NCBI GenBank assembly: GCA_030762895.1
Contig: CM061066.1
Span: 10,568,047 to 10,632,046, forward strand
Source of the DNA: Sophora flavescens
Taxonomy: Eukaryota > Streptophyta > Magnoliopsida > Fabales > Fabaceae
DNA length: 64,000 nt
Direction of reading: 5' to 3'
Shown in pieces: positions 1 to 14,600 of the stretch. The notes under the pieces were generated by a model. It made no database searches, had not been told where the DNA came from, and saw only the letters and a list, made by a program, of their open reading frames with translations. Positions within the stretch are counted from its first letter, which is position 1, and the number at the start of each line of letters is the position of its first letter. The position numbers were made by a program, and so were the translations under genes.

Positions 1-3000
1 GGGTTAGAATTAGGGTTTTGGGTCGAAAATAGGGTTCTTGGTCAAATTTAGGGTTTAGGGTAAAAAATAGGGTTCGAATTGGGGTTTTGGATCGAATTAG
101 GGTTTTGGGTCTAAATTAGTGTTTTGGGGTCGAATTAGGGTTTTGGGGTAGAATTAGGGTTTTGGGTTTTGTCGGTCAAAATTACGATTTTGGGTCCAAA
201 TTATGGTTTTGGGTCTAAATTAGGGTTTTGGGTCCAAATTTGGGTTTTGGGTCAAAAATAAGGTGTCGGCTTTTGAGTTAAAAAATGGGTTTTGGGACAA
301 AAATAGGGTTACAATTAGGGTTTTTGGGTCTAAATTAGCTTTTGGGTCTAAATTGGGGTTTTGGGTCAAAATAAGGACTCCGGGTTCTAGGTTAAATTTA
401 GGGTTTAGGGTCAAAATTTAGGGATTTGAGTTAAAATTAGGGTTCTTGGTTAAATTTAGGGTTTTGGGAGAAAAATAGGGTTAGAATTAGGGTTTTGGTT
501 CAAATTTAGGGTTTAGGGTTGAAATTAGGGTTTAAGCTTTGAATTAGGGTTTTTGGTTAAAAATAGGGTTTTGTGTCTAAATTAGGGTTTGGTCGAATTA
601 GTGTCTTGGGTCAAAATTAGGGCTCTGGGTCATAATTTGGGTTTTGGGTCAAAATTAGGGTTTGAAATAGGGTTTTGGGTCAAAATTCGGGTTTTGGGTC
701 AAAAGTCGGGTTTGGGTCAAATTTAGGGTTTAGGATCAAAATTAGGGTTTAGGGTTTGAATTTGGCTTTTGAGTTAAAAATACGGTTTTGGCTTTGAATT
801 AGGATTTTGGGTTTAAAATAGGGATTTGGGTCAGAATTAGGGTTTTGGGTCAAAATTAGGGCTCTGGGTTATAATTTGGGTTTTGGGTCAAAATTTCGGT
901 TTTCGGTCAAAATTAGGGTTTCAGGTTTGAATTTGGTTTTTGAGTTAAAAAGAGGGTTTTGGGTCAAAAATAGGGTTAGAATTAAGGTTTTGCGTTAAAA
1001 TTAGGGTTTAGGGTGAAAAATAGGGTTCTGGGTCAAATTTAGGGTTTTGGGTCATAAAAAGGGTTCGAATTAGGGTTTTGGATCAGAATTAGGGTTTTGT
1101 GTCTAAATTAGGGCTTTGGGTTATTTTGCGTCAAAATTTTGGTCAAAATTAGGGTTTAGGGTTTGAATTAGGGGGTTTTGAGTAAATATTAGGGTTTTGG
1201 GACAAAAATAGGGTTAGAATTAGGGGTATGGGTCTAAATTAGGGTTAGAATTAGGGTTTTGGGTCAAAATTAGGGTTTTGGGTCTAAATTAGGGTTTTAG
1301 GTCAGAATTAGGGGTTAGGGTCAAAATTAGGGATTTGGGTTAAAATTAGGGTTCTGGGTCAAAATTTTGGTTTTGGGTCAAAATTAGGGTTCAGGGTTTG
1401 AATTAGGGTTTGGACTACAAAATAGGGTCTTGGGTCAAAATTAGGGTTCCTGGTTAAATTTAGGGTTTAGGGTCAAAATTTAGGGTTTTGGATTAAAATT
1501 AGGGTTCTGGGTTAAATTTAGGGTTTTGGGACAAAAATTGGGTTAGAATAAGGGATTTGGTTCAAAATTAGGGTTTACGGTCAAAAGTAGGGTTCATGCT
1601 TTGAATTAGGGTTTAGGGTTAAAAATAGGGTTTGGTCAAATTTAGGGTTTGGGATAAAATTAGTGTTTTGGGTCAAAATTTAGGGTTTTGGGTTAAAATT
1701 AGGGTTCTGTGTTAAATTTAGGGTTTAGGGTCAAAGTTTGGGTTTTGGGTGTAAATTAGGGCTTTGGGTTATTTTTGATCAAAATGTCGGTTTTGGGTCA
1801 AAATTAGGGTTTAGGGTTTCAATTAGGGTTTTGAGTAAAGAATTGGGTTTTGGGACAAAAATAGGGTTAGAATTAGGGTTTTGTGTCTAAATTAGGGTTT
1901 TGGGTCAAAATTAGGGCTCTGGGTTATAATTTGGGTTTTGGGTCAAAATTTCGGTTTTCGGTCAAAATTAGGGTTTCGGGTTTGAATTTGGTTTTTGAGT
2001 TAAAAAGAGGGTTTTGGGTCAAAAATAGGGTTAGAATTAAGGTTTTGCGTTAAAATTAGGGTTTAGGGTCAAAAATAGGGTTCTGTGTCAAATTTAGGGG
2101 TTTGGGTCAAAAAAAGGGTTCGAATTTGGGTTTTGGACCAGAATTAGGGTTCTGGGTTTGAATTAGGGTTTGGACTACAAAATAGGGTCTTAGGTCAAAA
2201 TTAGGGTTCCTGGTTAAATTTAGGGTTTAGGGTCAAAATTTAGGGTTTTAGATTAAAATTAGGGTTCTGGGTTAAATTTAGGATTTTGGGACAAAAATAG
2301 GGTTAGAATTAGGGTTTTGGTTCAAATTTAGGGTTTAGGGTCAAAATTAGGGTTTAGGCTCTGAATTAGGGTTTAGGGTTAAAAATAGGGTTTCAGGCAC
2401 AATTTAGGGTTCTGGGTTAAATTTAGGGTTTTGGGTCAAAATTTAGGATTTTGGGTTAAAATTAGGGTTCTGTGTTAAATTTAGGGTTTAGGATCAAAAT
2501 TTGGGTTTTGGGTTGAATTAGGGTTTTGAGTTAAAAATAGGGTTTTGGGACAAAAATAGAGTTAGAATTAGGGTTTTGGTTCAAATTTAGGGTTTAGGAT
2601 CAAAATTAGGATTTAGGCTTTGAATTAGGGTTTTGGGTTAAAAATAGGGTTTTGTGTCTAAATTAGGGTTTTGGGTCAGAATTTGGGTTTTGGGTCAAAA
2701 TTAGTGCTCTGGGTTATAATTTGGGTTTTGGGTCAAAATTTCGGTTTTGGCACAAAATTAGGGTCTAGGGTTTGAATTTGGGTTTTGGGTTAAAATTCGG
2801 GTTTTGGATTAAAATTCTGCGTCATATTTAGGGTTTTGGGTCAACATTAGGGTTTAGGATTTGAATTAGGTGTTTGGGTCAAAATTAGGGTTTAGGCTTT
2901 GAATTAGGGTTTTGGGTTAAAAATTGGGTTTTGTATCTAAATTAGGGTTTTGGGTAAGAATTAGGGTTTTGGGTCAAAATTAGGGCTCTAGGTTATAATT

Positions 3001-3881
3001 TGGGTTTTGGGTCAAAATTTCGGGTTTGGCTCAAATTTAGGGTTTAGTGTTTGAATTAGGTTTTGGGAGGTCAAATTTAGGGTTTTGGGTCAACATTAGG
3101 GTTTAGGGTTTTGGGTCAAAATTAGGGTTAGAATTAAGTTTTTGCGTTAAAATTATGGTTTTGGGTCAAAAATAGGCTTCTGTGTCAAATTTAGGGTTTT
3201 GGGTCAAAAATAGGGTTCGAATTAGGGTTCTGGATCAGAATTAGCGTTGTGTGTCTAAATTAGGGGTTTTGGGTCAGAATTAGGGTTTTGGGTCAAAATA
3301 AGGGCTTTGGGTTATTTTGGGTCAAAATTTAGGTTTTGGATCCAAATTAGGGTTTTGGGTCAAAATTAGGGTTTAGGGTTTGAATTATGGTTTTGAGTAA
3401 AAATAGGGGTTTGGGACAAAAATAGGGTTAGAAATAGGGTTTTTGGGTCTAAATAAGAGTCTTGGGTCAAAATTAGAATTCCTGGTTAAATTTAAGGTTT
3501 TGGGTCATAATATAGGGTTTTGGATTAAATTTAGGGTTTAGGGTCAAAATTAGGGTTTAGGCTTTGAATTGGGGTTTTGGGTCAAAATAAGGGCCTAAAA
3601 ATAGGGTTTTGGGTCTAAATTTGGGTTTTGGGTCAGAATTAGGGTTTTGGGTCAAATTTAGGGCTCTGGGTTATAATTTGGGTTTTATGTCAAAATTTCG
3701 GGTTTGGCCCAAAATTAGGGTTTAGGGTTTGAATTAGGGTTTTGGGTAAAAATTAGGGTTCTAGGTCAAATTTGGAGTTTTGGGTCAACATTAGGGTTTA
3801 GGGTTTGAATTTGGGTTTTGAGTTAAAAATAGGGTTTTGGGTCAAAAATAGGGTTAGAATTAGGGTTTTGGGTCAAAAATA
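1..3881 (+). repeat. Higher-order repeat copy 1 of block 1 (~3.88 kb)
   Basis: The first bases (GGGTTAGAATTAGGG, then GGTCGAAAATAGGGTTCTTG) recur at 3882, which sets the copy length. The order of variant units inside is the same as in later copies, including landmarks such as GGTTTGGACTACAAAATAGG and GGGCTCTGGGTTATAA. Where the copy truly begins is arbitrary because the window starts inside the array. Confidence 0.85.
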
Positions 3882-6800
3882 GGGTTAGAATTAGGGTTTT
3901 GGGTCGAAAATAGGGTTCTTGGTCAAATTTAGGGTTTAGGGTAAAAAATAGGGTTCGAATTGGGGTTTTGGATCAGAATTAGGGTTTTGGGTCTAAATTA
4001 GTGTTTTGGGGTCAGAATTAGGGTTTTGGCGTCAGAATTAGGGTTTTGGGTTTTTTCGGTTAAAATTACGATTTTGGGTCCAAATTTGGGTTTTGGGTCA
4101 AAAATAAGGTGTCGGATTTTGAGTTAAAAATTGGGTTTGGGACAAAAATAGGGTTACAATTAGGGTTTTTGGGTCTAAATTAGGTTTTGGGTCTAAATTG
4201 GGGTTTTGGGTCAAAATAAGGACTCTGGGTTTAGGTTAAATTTAGGGTTTAGGGTCAAAATTTAGGGATTTGAGTTAAAATTAGGGTTCTTGGTTAAATT
4301 TAGGGTTTTGGGAGAAAAATAGGGTTAGAATTAGGGTTTTGGTTCAAATTTAGGGTTTAGGGTTGAAATTAGGGTTTAAGCTTTGAATTAGGGTTTTTGG
4401 TTAAAAATAGGGTTTTGTGTCTAAATTAGGGTTTCGGGTCAGAATTAGGGTCTTGGGTCAAAATTAGGGCTTTGGGTTATAATTTGGGTTTTGGGTCAAA
4501 ATTAGGGTTTGAAATAGGGTTTTGGGGCAAAATTTGGGTTTTGGGTTAAAATTCGGGTTCGGGTCAAATTTAGGGTTGGGTCAACATTAGGGTTTAGGGT
4601 TTGAATTTGGCTTTTGAGTTAAAAATACGGTTTTGGCTTTGAATTAGGATTTTGGGTTTAAAATAGGGATTTGGGTGGAATTAGGGTTTTGGGTCAAAAT
4701 TAGGGCTCTGGGTTATAATTTGGGTTTTGGGTCAAAATTTCGGTTTTCGGTCAAAATTAGGGTTTCAGGTTTGAATTTGGTTTTTGAGTTAAAAAGAGGG
4801 TTTTGGGTCAAAAATAGGGTTAGAATTAAGGTTTTGCGTTAAAATTAGGGTTTAGGGTGAAAAATAGGGTTCTGGGTCAAATTTAGGGTTTTGGGTCATA
4901 AAAGGGTTCGAATTAGGGTTTTGGATCAGAATTAGGGTTTTGTGTCTAAATTAGGGCTTTGGGTTATTTTGCGTCAAAATTTTGGTCAAAATTAGGGTTT
5001 AGGGTTTGAATTAGGGTTTTGAGTAAAAAATAGGGTTTTGGGACAAAAATAGGGTTAGAATTAGGGGTATGGGTCTAAATTAGGGTTAGAATTAGGGTTT
5101 TGGGTCAAAATTAGGGTTTTGGGTCTAAATTAGGGTTTTAGGTCAGAATTAGGGGTTAGGGTCAAAATTAGGGATATGGGTTAAAATTTGGATTTTGGGT
5201 CAAAATTTCGGTTTTGGGTCAAAATTAGGGTTCATGGTTTGAATTAGGGTTTGGACTACAAAATAGGGTCTTGGGTCAAAATTAGGGTTATGGGTCAAAT
5301 TTATGGTTTAGGGTCAAAATTTAGGGGTTTGGATTAAAATTAGGGTTCTGGGTTAAATTTAGGGTTTTGGGACAAAAATAGGGTTAGAATTAGGGTTTTG
5401 GTTCAAAATTAGGGTTTACGGTCAAAAGTAGGGTTCATGCTTTGAATTAGGGTTTAGGGTTAAAAATAGGGTTTCGGGTCAAATTTAGGGTTCTGGGTTA
5501 AATTTAGTGTTTTGGGTCAAAATTTAGGGTTTTGGGTTAAAATTAGGGTTCTGTGTTAAATTTAGGGTTTAGGGTCAAAGTTTGGGTTTTGGGTGTAAAT
5601 TAGGGCTTTGGGTTATTTTTGATCAAAATGTCGGTTTTGGGTCAAAATTAGGGTTTAGGGTTTCAATTAGGGTTTTGAGTAAAGAATTGGGTTTTGGGAC
5701 AAAAATAGGGTTAGAATTAGGGTTTTGTGTCTAAATTAGGGTTTTGGGTCAAAATTAGGGCTCTGGGTTATAATTTGGGTTTTGGGTCAAAATTTCGGTT
5801 TTCGGTCAAAATTAGGGTTTCGGGTTTGAATTTGGTTTTTGAGTTAAAAAGAGGGTTTTGGGTCAAAAATAGGGTTAGAATTAAGGTTTTGCGTTAAAAT
5901 TAGGGTTTAGGGTCAAAAATAGGGTTCTGTGTCAAATTTAGGGGTTTGGGTCAAAAAAAGGGTTCGAATTTGGGTTTTGGACCAGAATTAGGGTTCTGGG
6001 TTTGAATTAGGGTTTGGACTACAAAATAGGGTCTTAGGTCAAAATTAGGGTTCCTGGTTAAATTTAGGGTTTAGGGTCAAAATTTAGGGTTTTAGATTAA
6101 AATTAGGGTTCTGGGTTAAATTTAGGATTTTGGGACAAAAATAGGGTTAGAATTAGGGTTTTGGTTCAAATTTAGGGTTTAGGGTCAAAATTAGTGTTTA
6201 GGCTCTGAATTAGGGTTTAGGGTTAAAAATAGGGTTTCAGGTACAATTTAGGGTTCTGGGTTAAATTTAGGGTTTTGGGTCAAAATTTAGGATTTTGGGT
6301 TAAAATTAGGGTTCTGTGTTAACTTTAGGGTTTAGGATCAAAATTTGGGTTTTGGGTTGAATTAGGGTTTTGAGTTAAAAATAGGGTTTTGGGACAAAAA
6401 TAGAGTTAGAATTAGGGTTTTGGTTCAAATTTAGGGTTTAGGATCAAAATTAGGATTTAGGCTTTGAATTAGGGTTTTGGGTTTAAAATAGGGTTTTGTG
6501 TCTAAATTAGGGTTTTGGGTCAGAATTTGGGTTTTGGGTCAAAATCAGTGCTCTGGGTTATAATTTGGGTTTTGGGTCAAAATTTCGGTTTTGGCTCAAA
6601 ATTAGGGTCTAGGGTTTGAATTTGGGTTTTGGGTTAAAATTCGGGTTTTGTATAAAACTTCTGGGTCATATTTAGGGTTTTGGGTCAACATTAGGGTTTA
6701 GGATTTGAATTAGGTGTTTGGGTCAAAATTAGGGTTTAGGCTTTGAATTAGGGTTTTGGGTTAAAAATTGGGTTTTGTATCTAAATTAGGGTTTTGGGTA

Positions 6801-7734
6801 AGAATTAGGGTTTTGGGTCAAAATTAGGGCTCTAGGTTATAATTTGGGTTTTGGGTCAAAATTTCGGGTTTGGCTCAAATTTAGGGTTTAGGGTTTGAAT
6901 TAGGGTTTTGGGTAAAAATTAGGGTTCTGGGTCAAATTTAGGGTTTTGGGTCAACATTAGGGTTTAGGGTTTTGGGTCAAAATTAGGGTTAGAATTAAGT
7001 TTTTGCGTTAAAATTATGGTTTTGGGTCGAAAATAGCCCGTGTCAAATTTAGGGTTTTGGGTCAAAAATAGGGTTGAATTAGGTTCGGATCGAATTAGCG
7101 TTGTGTGTCTAAATTAGGGGTTTTGGGTCGAATTAGGGTTTTGGGTCAAAATAAGGGCTTTGGGTTATTTTGGGTCAAAATTTAGGTTTTGGATCCAAAT
7201 TAGGGTTTTGGGTCAAAATTAGGGTTTAGGGTTTGAATTATGGTTTTGAGTAAAAAATAGGGGTTTGGGACAAAAATAGGGTTAGAAATAGGGTTTTTGG
7301 GTCTAAATAAGAGTCTTGGGTCAAAATTAGAATTCCTGGTTAAATTTAAGGTTTTGGGTCATAATATAGGGTTTTGGATTAAATTTAGGGTTTAGGGTCA
7401 AAATTAGGGTTTAGGCTTTGAATTGGGGTTTTGGGTCAAAATAAGGGCCTAAAAATAGGGTTTTGGGTCTAAATTTGGGTTTTGGGTCGAATTAGGGTTT
7501 TGGGTCAGAATTAGGGCTCTGGGTTATAATTTGGGTTTTATGTCAAAATTTCGGGTTTGGCCCAAAATTAGGGTTTAGGGTTTGAATTAGGGTTTTGGGT
7601 AAAAATTAGGGTTCTAGGTCAAATTTGGAGTTTTGGGTCAACATTAGGGTTTAGGGTTTGAATTTGGGTTTTGAGTTAAAAATAGGGTTTTGGGTCAAAA
7701 ATAGGGTTAGAATTAGGGTTTTGGGTCAAAAATA
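3882..7734 (+). repeat. Higher-order repeat copy 2 of block 1 (~3.85 kb)
   Basis: Same internal order of variant units as copy 1. Small differences include the loss of one unit near 4075-4085 and short indels such as AGCCCG near 7034 where other copies read AGGCTTCTG. Confidence 0.85.
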
Positions 7735-10700
7735 GGGTTAGAATTAGGGTTTTGGGTCGAAAATAGGGTTCTTGGTCAAATTTAGGGTTTAGGGTAAAAA
7801 ATAGGGTTCGAATTGGGGTTTTGGATCGAATTAGGGTTTTGGGTCTAAATTAGTGTTTTGGGGTCAGAATTAGGGTTTTGGGGTCAGAATTAGGGTTTTG
7901 GGTTTTGTCGGTCAAAATTACGATTTTGGGTCCAAATTATGGTTTTGGGTCTAAATTAGGGTTTTGGGTCCAAATTTGGGTTTTGGGTCAAAAATAAGGT
8001 GTCGGCTTTTGAGTTAAAAAATGGGTTTTGGGACAAAAATAGGGTTACAATTAGGGTTTTTGGGTCTAAATTAGCTTTTGGGTCTAAATTTGTGTTTTGG
8101 GTCAAAATTAGGACTCAGGGTTCTAGGTTAAATTTAGGGTTTAGGGTCAAAATTTAGGGATTTGAGTTAAAATTAGGGTTCTTGGTTAAATTTAGGGTTT
8201 TGGGAGAAAAATAGGGTTAGAATTAGGGTTTTGGTTCAAATTTAGGGTTTAGGGTTGAAATTAGGGTTTAAGCTTTGAATTAGGGTTTTTGGTTAAAAAT
8301 AGGGTTTTGTGTCTAAATTAGGGTTTCGGGTCAGAATTAGGGTTTTGGGTCAAAATTAGGGCTCTGGGTTATAATTTGGGTTTTGGGTCAAAATTAGGGT
8401 TTGAAATAGGGTTTTGGGTCAAAATTCGGGTTTTGGGTCAAAATTAGGGTTCTGGGTCAAATTTAGGGTTCTGGGTCAACATTAGGGTTTAGGGTTTGAA
8501 TTTGGCTTTTGAGTTAAAAATACGGTTTTGGCTTTGAATTAGGATTTTGGGTTTAAAATAGGGTTTTGGGTCAGAATTAGGGTTTTGGGTCAAAATTAGG
8601 GCTCTGGGTTATAATTTGGGTTTTGGGTCAAAATTTCGGTTTTCGGTCAAAATTAGGGTTACGGGTTTGAATTTGGTTTGAGTTAAAAAGAGGGTTTTGG
8701 GTCAAAAATAGGGTTAGAATTAAGGTTTTGCGTTAAAATTAGGGTTTAGGGTCAAAAATAGGGTTCTGGGTCAAATTTAGGGTTTTGGGTCAAAAAAAGG
8801 GTTCGAATTAGGGTTTTGGATCAGAATTAGGGTTTTGGGTCTAAATTAGGGCTTTGGGTTATTTTGCGTCAATATTTCGGTCAAAATCAGGGTTTAGGGT
8901 TTGAATTAGGGTTTTGAGTAAAAAATAGGGTTTTGGGACAAAAATAGGGTTAGAATTAGGGGTATGGGTCTAAATTAGGGTTAGAATTAGGGTTTTGGGT
9001 CAAAATTAGGGTTTTGGGTCTAAATTAGGGTTTTAGGTCAGAATTAGGGGTTAGGGTCAAAATTAGGGATTTGGGTTAAAATTAGGGTTCTGGGTCAAAA
9101 TTTTGGTTTTGGGTCAAAATTAGGGTTCAGGGTTTGAATTAGGGTTTGGACTACAAAATAGGGTCTTGGGTCAAAATTAGGGTTCCTGGTTAAATTTAGG
9201 GTTTAGGGTCAAAATTTAGGGTTTTGGATTAAAATTAGGGTTCTGGGTTAAATTTAGGGTTTTGGGACAAAAATAGGGTTAGAATTAGGGTTTTGGTTCA
9301 AAATTAGGGTTTACGGTCAAAAGTAGGGTTCATGCTTTGAATTAGGGTTTAGGGTTAAAAATAGGGTTTCTGGTCAAATTTAGGGTCTGGGTTAAATTTA
9401 GTGTTTTGGGTCAAAATTTAGGGTTTTGGGTTAAAATTAGGGTTCTGTGTTAAATTTAGGGTTTAGGGTCAAAGTTTGGGTTTTGGGTGTAAATTAGGGC
9501 TTTGGGTTATTTTTGATCAAAATGTCGGTTTTGGGTCAAAATTAGGGTTTAGGGTTTCAATTAGGGTTTTGAGTAAAGAATTGGGTTTTGGGACAAAAAT
9601 AGGGTTAGAATTAGGGTTTTGTGTCTAAATTAGGGTTTTGGGTCAAAATTAGGGCTCTGGGTTATAATTTGGGTTTTGGGTCAAAATTTCGGTTTTCGGT
9701 CAAAATTAGGGTTTCGGGTTTGAATTTGGTTTTTGAGTTAAAAAGAGGGTTTTGGGTCAAAAATAGGGTTAGAATTAAGGTTTTGCGTTAAAATTAGGGT
9801 TTAGGGTCAAAAATAGGGTTCTGTGTCAAATTTAGGGGTTTGGGTCAAAAAAAGGGTTCGAATTTGGGTTTTGGACCAGAATTAGGGTTCTGGGTTTGAA
9901 TTAGGGTTTGGACTACAAAATAGGGTCTTAGGTCAAAATTAGGGTTCCTGGTTAAATTTAGGGTTTAGGGTCAAAATTTAGGGTTTTAGATTAAAATTAG
10001 GGTTCTGGGTTAAATTTAGGATTTTGGGACAAAAATAGGGTTAGAATTAGGGTTTTGGTTCAAATTTAGGGTTTAGGGTCAAAATTAGGGTTTAGGCTCT
10101 GAATTAGGGTTTAGGGTTAAAAATAGGGTTTCGGCACAATTTAGGGTTAAGGTTAAATTTAGGGTTTTGGGTCAAAATTTAGGATTTTGGGTTAAAATTA
10201 GGGTTACGTGTTAAATTTAGGGTTTAGGATCAAAATTTGGGTTTTGGGTTGAATTAGGGTTTTGAGTTAAAAATAGGGTTTTGGGACAAAAATAGAGTTA
10301 GAATTAGGGTTTTGGTTCAAATTTAGGGTTTAGGATCAAAATTAGGATTTAGGCTTTGAATTAGGGTTTTGGGTTAAAAATAGGGTTTTGTGTCTAAATT
10401 AGGGTTTTGGGTCAGAATTTGGGTTTTGGGTCAAAATTAGTGCTCTGGGTTATAATTTGGGTTTTGGGTCAAAATTTCGGTTTTGGCACAAAATTAGGGT
10501 CTAGGGTTTGAATTTGGGTTTTGGGTTAAAATTCGGGTTTTGGATTAAAATTCTGCGTCATATTTAGGGTTTTGGGTCAACATTAGGGTTTAGGATTTGA
10601 ATTAGGTGTTTGGGTCAAAATTAGGGTTTAGGCTTTGAATTAGGGTTTTGGGTTAAAAATTGGGTTTTGTATCTAAATTAGGGTTTTGGGTAAGAATTAA

Positions 10701-11616
10701 GGTTTTGGGTCAAAATTAGGGCTCTAGGTTATAATTTGGGTTTTGGGTCAAAATTTCGGGTTTGGCTCAAATTTAGGGTTTAGGGTTTGAATTAGGGTTC
10801 TGGGTCAAATTTAGGGTTTTGGGTCAACATTAGGGTTTAGGGTTTTGGGTCAAAATTAGGGTTAGAATTAAGTTTTTGCGTTAAAATTATGGTTTTGGGT
10901 CAAAAATAGGCTTCTGTGTCAAATTTAGGGTTTTGGGTCAAAAATAGGGTTCGAATTAGGGTTCTGGATCAGAATTAGCGTTGTGTGTCTAAATTAGGGG
11001 TTTTGGGTCAGAATTAGGGTTTTGGGTCAAAATAAGGGCTTTGGGTTATTTTGGGTCAAAATTTAGGTTTTGGATCCAAATTAGGGTTTTGGGTCAAAAT
11101 TAGGGTTTAGGGTTTGAATTATGGTTTTGAGTAAAAAATAGGGGTTTGGGACAAAAATAGGGTTAGAAATAGGGTTTTTGGGTCTAAATAAGAGTCTTGG
11201 GTCAAAATTAGAATTCCTGGTTAAATTTAAGGTTTTGGGTCATAATATAGGGTTTTGGATTAAATTTAGGGTTTAGGGTCAAAATTAGGGTTTAGGCTTT
11301 GAATTGGGGTTTTGGGTCAAAATAAGGGCCTAAAAATAGGGTTTTGGGTCTAAATTTGGGTTTTGGGTCAGAATTAGGGTTTTGGGTCAAATTTAGGGCT
11401 CTGGGTTATAATTTGGGTTTTATGTCAAAATTTCGGGTTTGGCCCAAAATTAGGGTTTAGGGTTTGAATTAGGGTTTTGGGTAAAAATTAGGGTTCTAGG
11501 TCAAATTTGGAGTTTTGGGTCAACATTAGGGTTTAGGGTTTGAATTTGGGTTTTGAGTTAAAAATAGGGTTTTGGGTCAAAAATAGGGTTAGAATTAGGG
11601 TTTTGGGTCAAAAATA
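7735..11616 (+). repeat. Higher-order repeat copy 3 of block 1 (~3.88 kb)
   Basis: Follows copy 2 directly and matches copy 1 unit by unit at the landmarks (TTGGACTACAAAATAGG near 9148, GAATTAGGTGTTTGGG near 10600). Confidence 0.85.
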
Positions 11617-14600
11617 GGGTTAGAATTAGGGTTTTGGGTCGAAAATAGGGTTCTTGGTCAAATTTAGGGTTTAGGGTAAAAAATAGGGTTCGAATTGGGG
11701 TTTTGGATCAGAATTAGGGTTTTGGGTCTAAATTAGTGTTTTGGGGTCAGAATTAGGGTTTTGGGGTCAGAATTAGGGTTTTGGGTTTTGTCGGTCAAAA
11801 TTACGATTTTGGGTCCAAATTATGGTTTTGGGTCTAAATTAGGGTTTTGGGTCCAAATTTGGGTTTTGGGTCAAAAATAAGGTGTCGGCTTTTGAGTTAA
11901 AAAATGGGTTTTGGGACAAAAATAGGGTTACAATTAGGGTTTTTGGGTCTAAATTAGCTTTTGGGTCTAAATTGGGGTTTTGGGTCAAAATAAGGACTGT
12001 GTGTTCTAGGTTAAATTTAGGGTTTAGGGTCAAAATTTAGGGATTTGAGTTAAAATTAGGGTTCTTGGTTAAATTTAGGGTTTTGGGACAAAAATAGGGT
12101 TAGAATTAGGGTTTTAGGTCAAATTTAGGGTTTAGGGTTAAAATTAGGGTTTAAGCTTCGAATTAGGGTTTTTGGTTAAAAATAGGGTTTTGTGTCTAAA
12201 TTAGGGTTTCGGGTCAGAATTAGGGTTTTGGGTCAAAATTAGGGCTCTGGGTTATAATTTGGGTTTTGGGTCAAAATTAGGGTTTGAATTAGGGTTTTGG
12301 GTCAAAATTCGGGTTTTGGGTCAAAATTAGGGTTCTGGGTCAAATTTAGGGTTCTGGGTCAACATTAGGATTTAGGGTTTGAAGTTGGCTTTTGAGTTAA
12401 AAATAGGGTTTTGGCTTTTAATTAGGATTTTGGGTTTAAAATAGGGTTTGGGTGGAATTAGGGTTTTGGGTCAAAATTAGGGCTCTAGGTTATAATTCGG
12501 GTTTTGGGTCAAAATTTCGGTTTTCGGTCAAAATTAGGGATTCTGGTTTGAATTTGGTTTTTGAGTTAAAAAGAGGGTTTTGGGTCAAAATAGGGTTAGA
12601 ATTAAGTTTTTGCGTTAAAATTAGGGTTTAGGGTCAAAAATAGGGTTCTGGGTCAAATTTAGGGTTTTGGGTCAAAAAAAGGTTTCGAATTAGGGTTTTG
12701 GATCAGAATTAGGATTTTGGGTCTAAATTAGGGCTTTGGGTTATTTTGCATCAATATTTCAGTCAAAATTAGGGTTTAGGGTTTGACTTAGGGTTTTGAG
12801 TAAAAAATAGGGTTTTGGGACAAAAATAGGGTTAGAATTTGGGGTATGGGTCTAAATTAGGGTTAGAATTAGGGTTTTGGGTCAAAATTAGGGTTTTGGG
12901 TCTAAATTAGGGTTTTAGGTCAGAATTAGGGGTTAGGGTCAAAATTAGGGATTTGGGTTAAAATTAGGGTTCTGGGTCAAAATTTTGGTTTTGGGTCAAA
13001 ATTAGGGTTCAGGGTTTGAATTAGAGTTTGGACTACAAAATAGGGTCTTGGGTCAAAATTAGGGTTTAGGGTCAAAATTTAGGGTTTTGGATTAAAATTA
13101 GGGTTCTGGGTTAAATTTAGGGTTTTGGGACAAAAATAGGGTTAGAATTAGGGTTTTGGTTCAAAATTAGGGTTTACGGTCAAAAGTAGGGTTCATGCTT
13201 TGAATTAGGGTTTAGGGTTAAAAATAGGGTTTCGGGTCAAATTTAGGGTTCTGGGTTAAATTTAGTGTTTTGGGTCAAAATTTAGGGTTTTGGGTTAAAA
13301 TTAGGGTTCTGTGTTAAATTTAGGGTTTAGGGTCAAAGTTTGGGTTTTGGGTGTAAATTAGGGCTTTGGGTTATTTTTGATCAAAATGTCGGTTTTGGGT
13401 CAAAATTAGGGTTTAGGGTTTCAATTAGGGTTTTGAGTAAAGAATTGGGTTTTGGGACAAAAATAGGGTTAGAATTAGGGTTTTGGGTCAGAATTAGGGT
13501 TTTGGGTCAAAATTAGGGCTCCGGGTTATAATTTGGGTTTTGGGTCAAAATTAGGGTTTTGGGTTTGAATTTGGTTTTTGAGTTAAAAAGAGGGTTTTGG
13601 GTCAAAAATAGACTTAGAATTAAGGTTTTGCGTTAAAATTAGGGTTTAGGGTTAAAAATAGGGTTTCGGGTCAAATTTAGGGTTCTGGGTCAAAAAAAGG
13701 GGTTGGAATTTGGGTTTTGGACCGGAATTAGGGTTTCGGGTTTGAATTAGGGTTTGGACTACAAAATAGGGTCTTAGGTCAAAATTAGGGTTCTGGTTAA
13801 ATTTAGGGTTTAGGGTCAAAATTTAGGGTTTTAGATTAAAATTAGGGTTATGGTTAAATTTAGGATTTTGGGACAAAAATAGGGTTAGAATTAGGGTTTT
13901 GGTTCAAATTTAGGGTTTAGGGTCAAAATTAGGGTTTAGGCTTGAATTAGGGTTTAGGGTTAAAAATAGGGTTTTAGGGTACAATTTAGGGTTTGGGTTA
14001 AATTTAGGGTTTTGGGTCAAAATTTAGGATTTTGGGTTAAAATTAGGGTTTGTGTTAAATTTAGGGTTTAGGATCAAAATTTGGGTTTTGGGTTGAATTA
14101 GGTTTTTGAGTTAAAAATAGGGTTTTGGTACAAAAATAGAGTTAGAATTAGGGTTTTGGTTCAAATTTATGGTTTAGAATCAAAATTAGGGTTTAGGGTT
14201 AAAAATAGGGTGTTGTGTCTAAATTAGGGTTTTGGGTGGAATTTGGGTTTTGGGTCAAAATAGGGTTTCTGGGTTATAATTTGGGTTTTGGGTCAAAATT
14301 TCGGTTTTGGCTCAAAATTAGGGTCTAGGGGTTTGAATTTGGGTTTTGGGTTAAAATTCGGGTTTTGGATTAAAATTTGCGTCATATTTAGGGTTTTGGG
14401 TCAACATTAGGGGTTTAGGATTTGAATTAGGTGTTTGGGTCAAAATTAGGGTTTAGGCTTTGAATTAGGGTTTTGGGTTAAAAATTGGGTTTTGTATCTA
14501 AATTAGGGTTTTGGGTAAGAATTAGGGTTTTGGGTCAAAATTAGGGCTCTAGGTTATAATTTGGGTTTTGGGTCAAAATTTGGGTTTTGGGTCAAATTTA

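Noticed and set aside
220..414. A 64-codon minus-strand frame repeated at 11839-12033 and 15679-15873, and on + at 40841-41035
   Set aside because: It is a stop-free phase of the satellite: the peptide is itself a repeat of units like LTQNPNLDPK, it is broken in the other copies of the higher-order repeat, and no promoter or coding signature surrounds it.
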